A stretch of 5,593 nucleotides of DNA. It comes from an uncultured Acidobacteriota bacterium (GTDB taxonomy: Bacteria > Acidobacteriota > Terriglobia > Terriglobales > Acidobacteriaceae). A model generated the notes under the pieces. It searched no databases, had not been told where the DNA came from, and saw only the letters and a list, made by a program, of their open reading frames with translations. The translations under genes and the position numbers were made by a program. This document shows positions 4,412 through 5,593 of the stretch, piece after piece. How positions within the stretch are numbered: the stretch's first letter is position 1; each line of letters starts with the position of its first letter. The DNA is taken from contig CAILBQ010000754.1 in the NCBI GenBank assembly GCA_903832475.1, positions 1 through 5,593 on the forward strand, written 5' to 3'.

Positions 4412-5593
4412 CTACGCAGCGGTACCCATATTATTGAGAACACTGAACAGTTGTTGAATGGTCGAGACAACACGAGCAGCGGCCTCGTAGGATTGTTGAT
4501 AGGTGAGGAGATTTGTCGATTCCTCGTCGATCGAAACGCCGGATGTAGAGCTGAGCTGCGTCTTGAGCTGAGCCAGACTCGCAGTTGTCGCGCTCGATTC
4601 AGCAGTCGCGTTGGCTGTGAGACTGCCAACCTGGTACACCAGCGAAGCATAGGCATCACCGGGCGTTTCACCAGAAGGAAGCGCTGTGTTCTGCAAGGCG
4701 GTGAAGTTCGCCAAATTGCCGCTACTGCCGGCAGTTCCGTCCGAGCTGGCCGCTATCAGGGCAGGATCCGTGAGTGCCATGCCGATCGATCCAGCTGAAC
4801 CTGCAACCGTCGTGGAGACGTTGAAGAAGCTGCTTCCAGCGTTCCCCTTCTGATCAAAACCGCCTGCTTGGACTTTATTGAATGCCGTCCCAACCTGGTT
4901 AGCAAGTGTGTCCAGTTGGTTCAGAAGACCGGGGATTGTGACATCGCGCGTTTGAAGCGTTCCGCCAATGTCTCCTGTCGTGAGTGTAGAGGTAATGTTG
5001 TTGCCGTTCAGATCGGTTACCTGCTCAGCGCCATTGCTGCCCGTGGTGTTTTTGAGAGCCAGGCCCTGCGATCCCAAGACGAGCGGGGTTCCATTGCCGG
5101 TGGTGATTGTGTCCCCGTTGTTTGTCTTAACTACCGATACGCTTGTGAGCGCTGAAAGCTGCAATTCAAGCTGGCTTCTCTGATCCTGGAGAGTTCCGCC
5201 GTCCTGACCAGTTGCTTGCAGTTGCGCAATCTGCGGATTCAGTGCTGCAATTTGAGTAGAAAGCTGATTGATTTGCGTCACGTCTTGTGACACTTGTGCG
5301 TTCAGTCCGCTTTGCTGGGAAGTTAGCGAACTGGAGGCGGACTTGAATGCTGTTGCAAGATTCTGCCCAGCGGTAAGCACTGCCTGGCGGAGGGTAGAGT
5401 TGCTCGGACTGGTGGCTAAGCTCGATAAGCTCGAAAACAGAGCTGACATCTGCGTGCCGATGTCTTGCGTCGAAGTCGTAAAGGTGGGCTGAATCTGCTG
5501 CAAGTTGGTTAATTGAGCATTCGCGCCGCTTTGATCCTGGGTTTCCTGCTGAATGCGCATCTGCACAAGCTCATCACGGACGCTTTGAAAGCC
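4412..5593 (-). CDS. flgK: Hook-filament junction protein FlgK (hook-associated protein 1), N-terminus beyond the right edge
   Basis: 393 residues are visible, open to the window edge; the GTG at 5566 is internal (…VRDELVQMRIQQ). FlgK forms the first junction ring on the hook. Visible residues 1-9 (GFQSVRDEL) continue into RIQQETQDQSGANAQLTNLQ and LATSPSNSTLRQAVL (59-73), which match the FlgK N-terminal helical domain. A long helix-rich segment follows to about residue 140. The middle carries GGTLQTRD (210-217), then a LLNQLDTLANQVGTAFNKVQ helix and GGFDQKGNAGSSFF. The C-terminus GVSIDEESTNLLTYQQSYEA (from 352) with ARVVSTIQQLFSVLNNMG is the conserved FlgK D0/D1 end. I estimate that about 65-75 residues are missing. 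flgL follows after 68 bases. Its promoter lies outside the window. Confidence 0.95.
   Translation of the reverse strand, partial: GFQSVRDELVQMRIQQETQDQSGANAQLTNLQQIQPTFTTSTQDIGTQMSALFSSLSSLATSPSNSTLRQAVLTAGQNLATAFKSASSSLTSQQSGLNAQVSQDVTQINQLSTQIAALNPQIAQLQATGQDGGTLQDQRSQLELQLSALTSVSVVKTNNGDTITTGNGTPLVLGSQGLALKNTTGSNGAEQVTDLNGNNITSTLTTGDIGGTLQTRDVTIPGLLNQLDTLANQVGTAFNKVQAGGFDQKGNAGSSFFNVSTTVAGSAGSIGMALTDPALIAASSDGTAGSSGNLANFTALQNTALPSGETPGDAYASLVYQVGSLTANATAESSATTASLAQLKTQLSSTSGVSIDEESTNLLTYQQSYEAAARVVSTIQQLFSVLNNMGTAA

Overview
The window is a stretch of flagellar filament genes, all read from the minus strand. In transcription order they are flgK (hook-filament junction protein, running off the right edge), flgL (second junction protein), an 827-base gap, fliC (flagellin) and fliD (filament cap, running off the left edge). 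The long plus-strand frames opposite these genes look like shadows of their Ser/Thr/Ala-rich coding sequence.

The organism is a flagellated Gram-negative-type bacterium of moderate GC. The flagellin style (N-terminus MAISILNNISSLNAQNALSS, with QTADGALSQVTTLLNRAVTL further on) reminds me of Acidobacteriota (Terriglobia), but this rests on memory of family sequences and is tentative.

Layout by region: 1-1068 fliD (partial); 1069-1179 fliC terminator and fliD leader; 1180-2310 fliC; 2311-3137 a gap with the fliC ribosome binding site, a sigma-28-like promoter, two notable palindromes and a strong hairpin behind flgL; 3138-4343 flgL; 4344-4411 a short flgK-flgL spacer; 4412-5593 flgK (partial).

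The four proteins form the outer part of the flagellum in order: FlgK and FlgL join hook to filament, FliC polymerises, and FliD caps the growing tip. flgK and flgL are close enough to be one operon. fliC seems to have its own late (sigma-28) promoter and its own terminator.

Two things go beyond a routine flagellar locus. First, a perfect 20-base palindrome containing TGTTCCACGTGGAACA, the classic ParB-binding parS sequence, sits between flgL and fliC. Second, FlgL carries an extra domain of about 110 residues, part of which matches a segment of FliD at about half of its positions, with a looser echo in the flagellin's variable region. No novel multi-gene system is visible.
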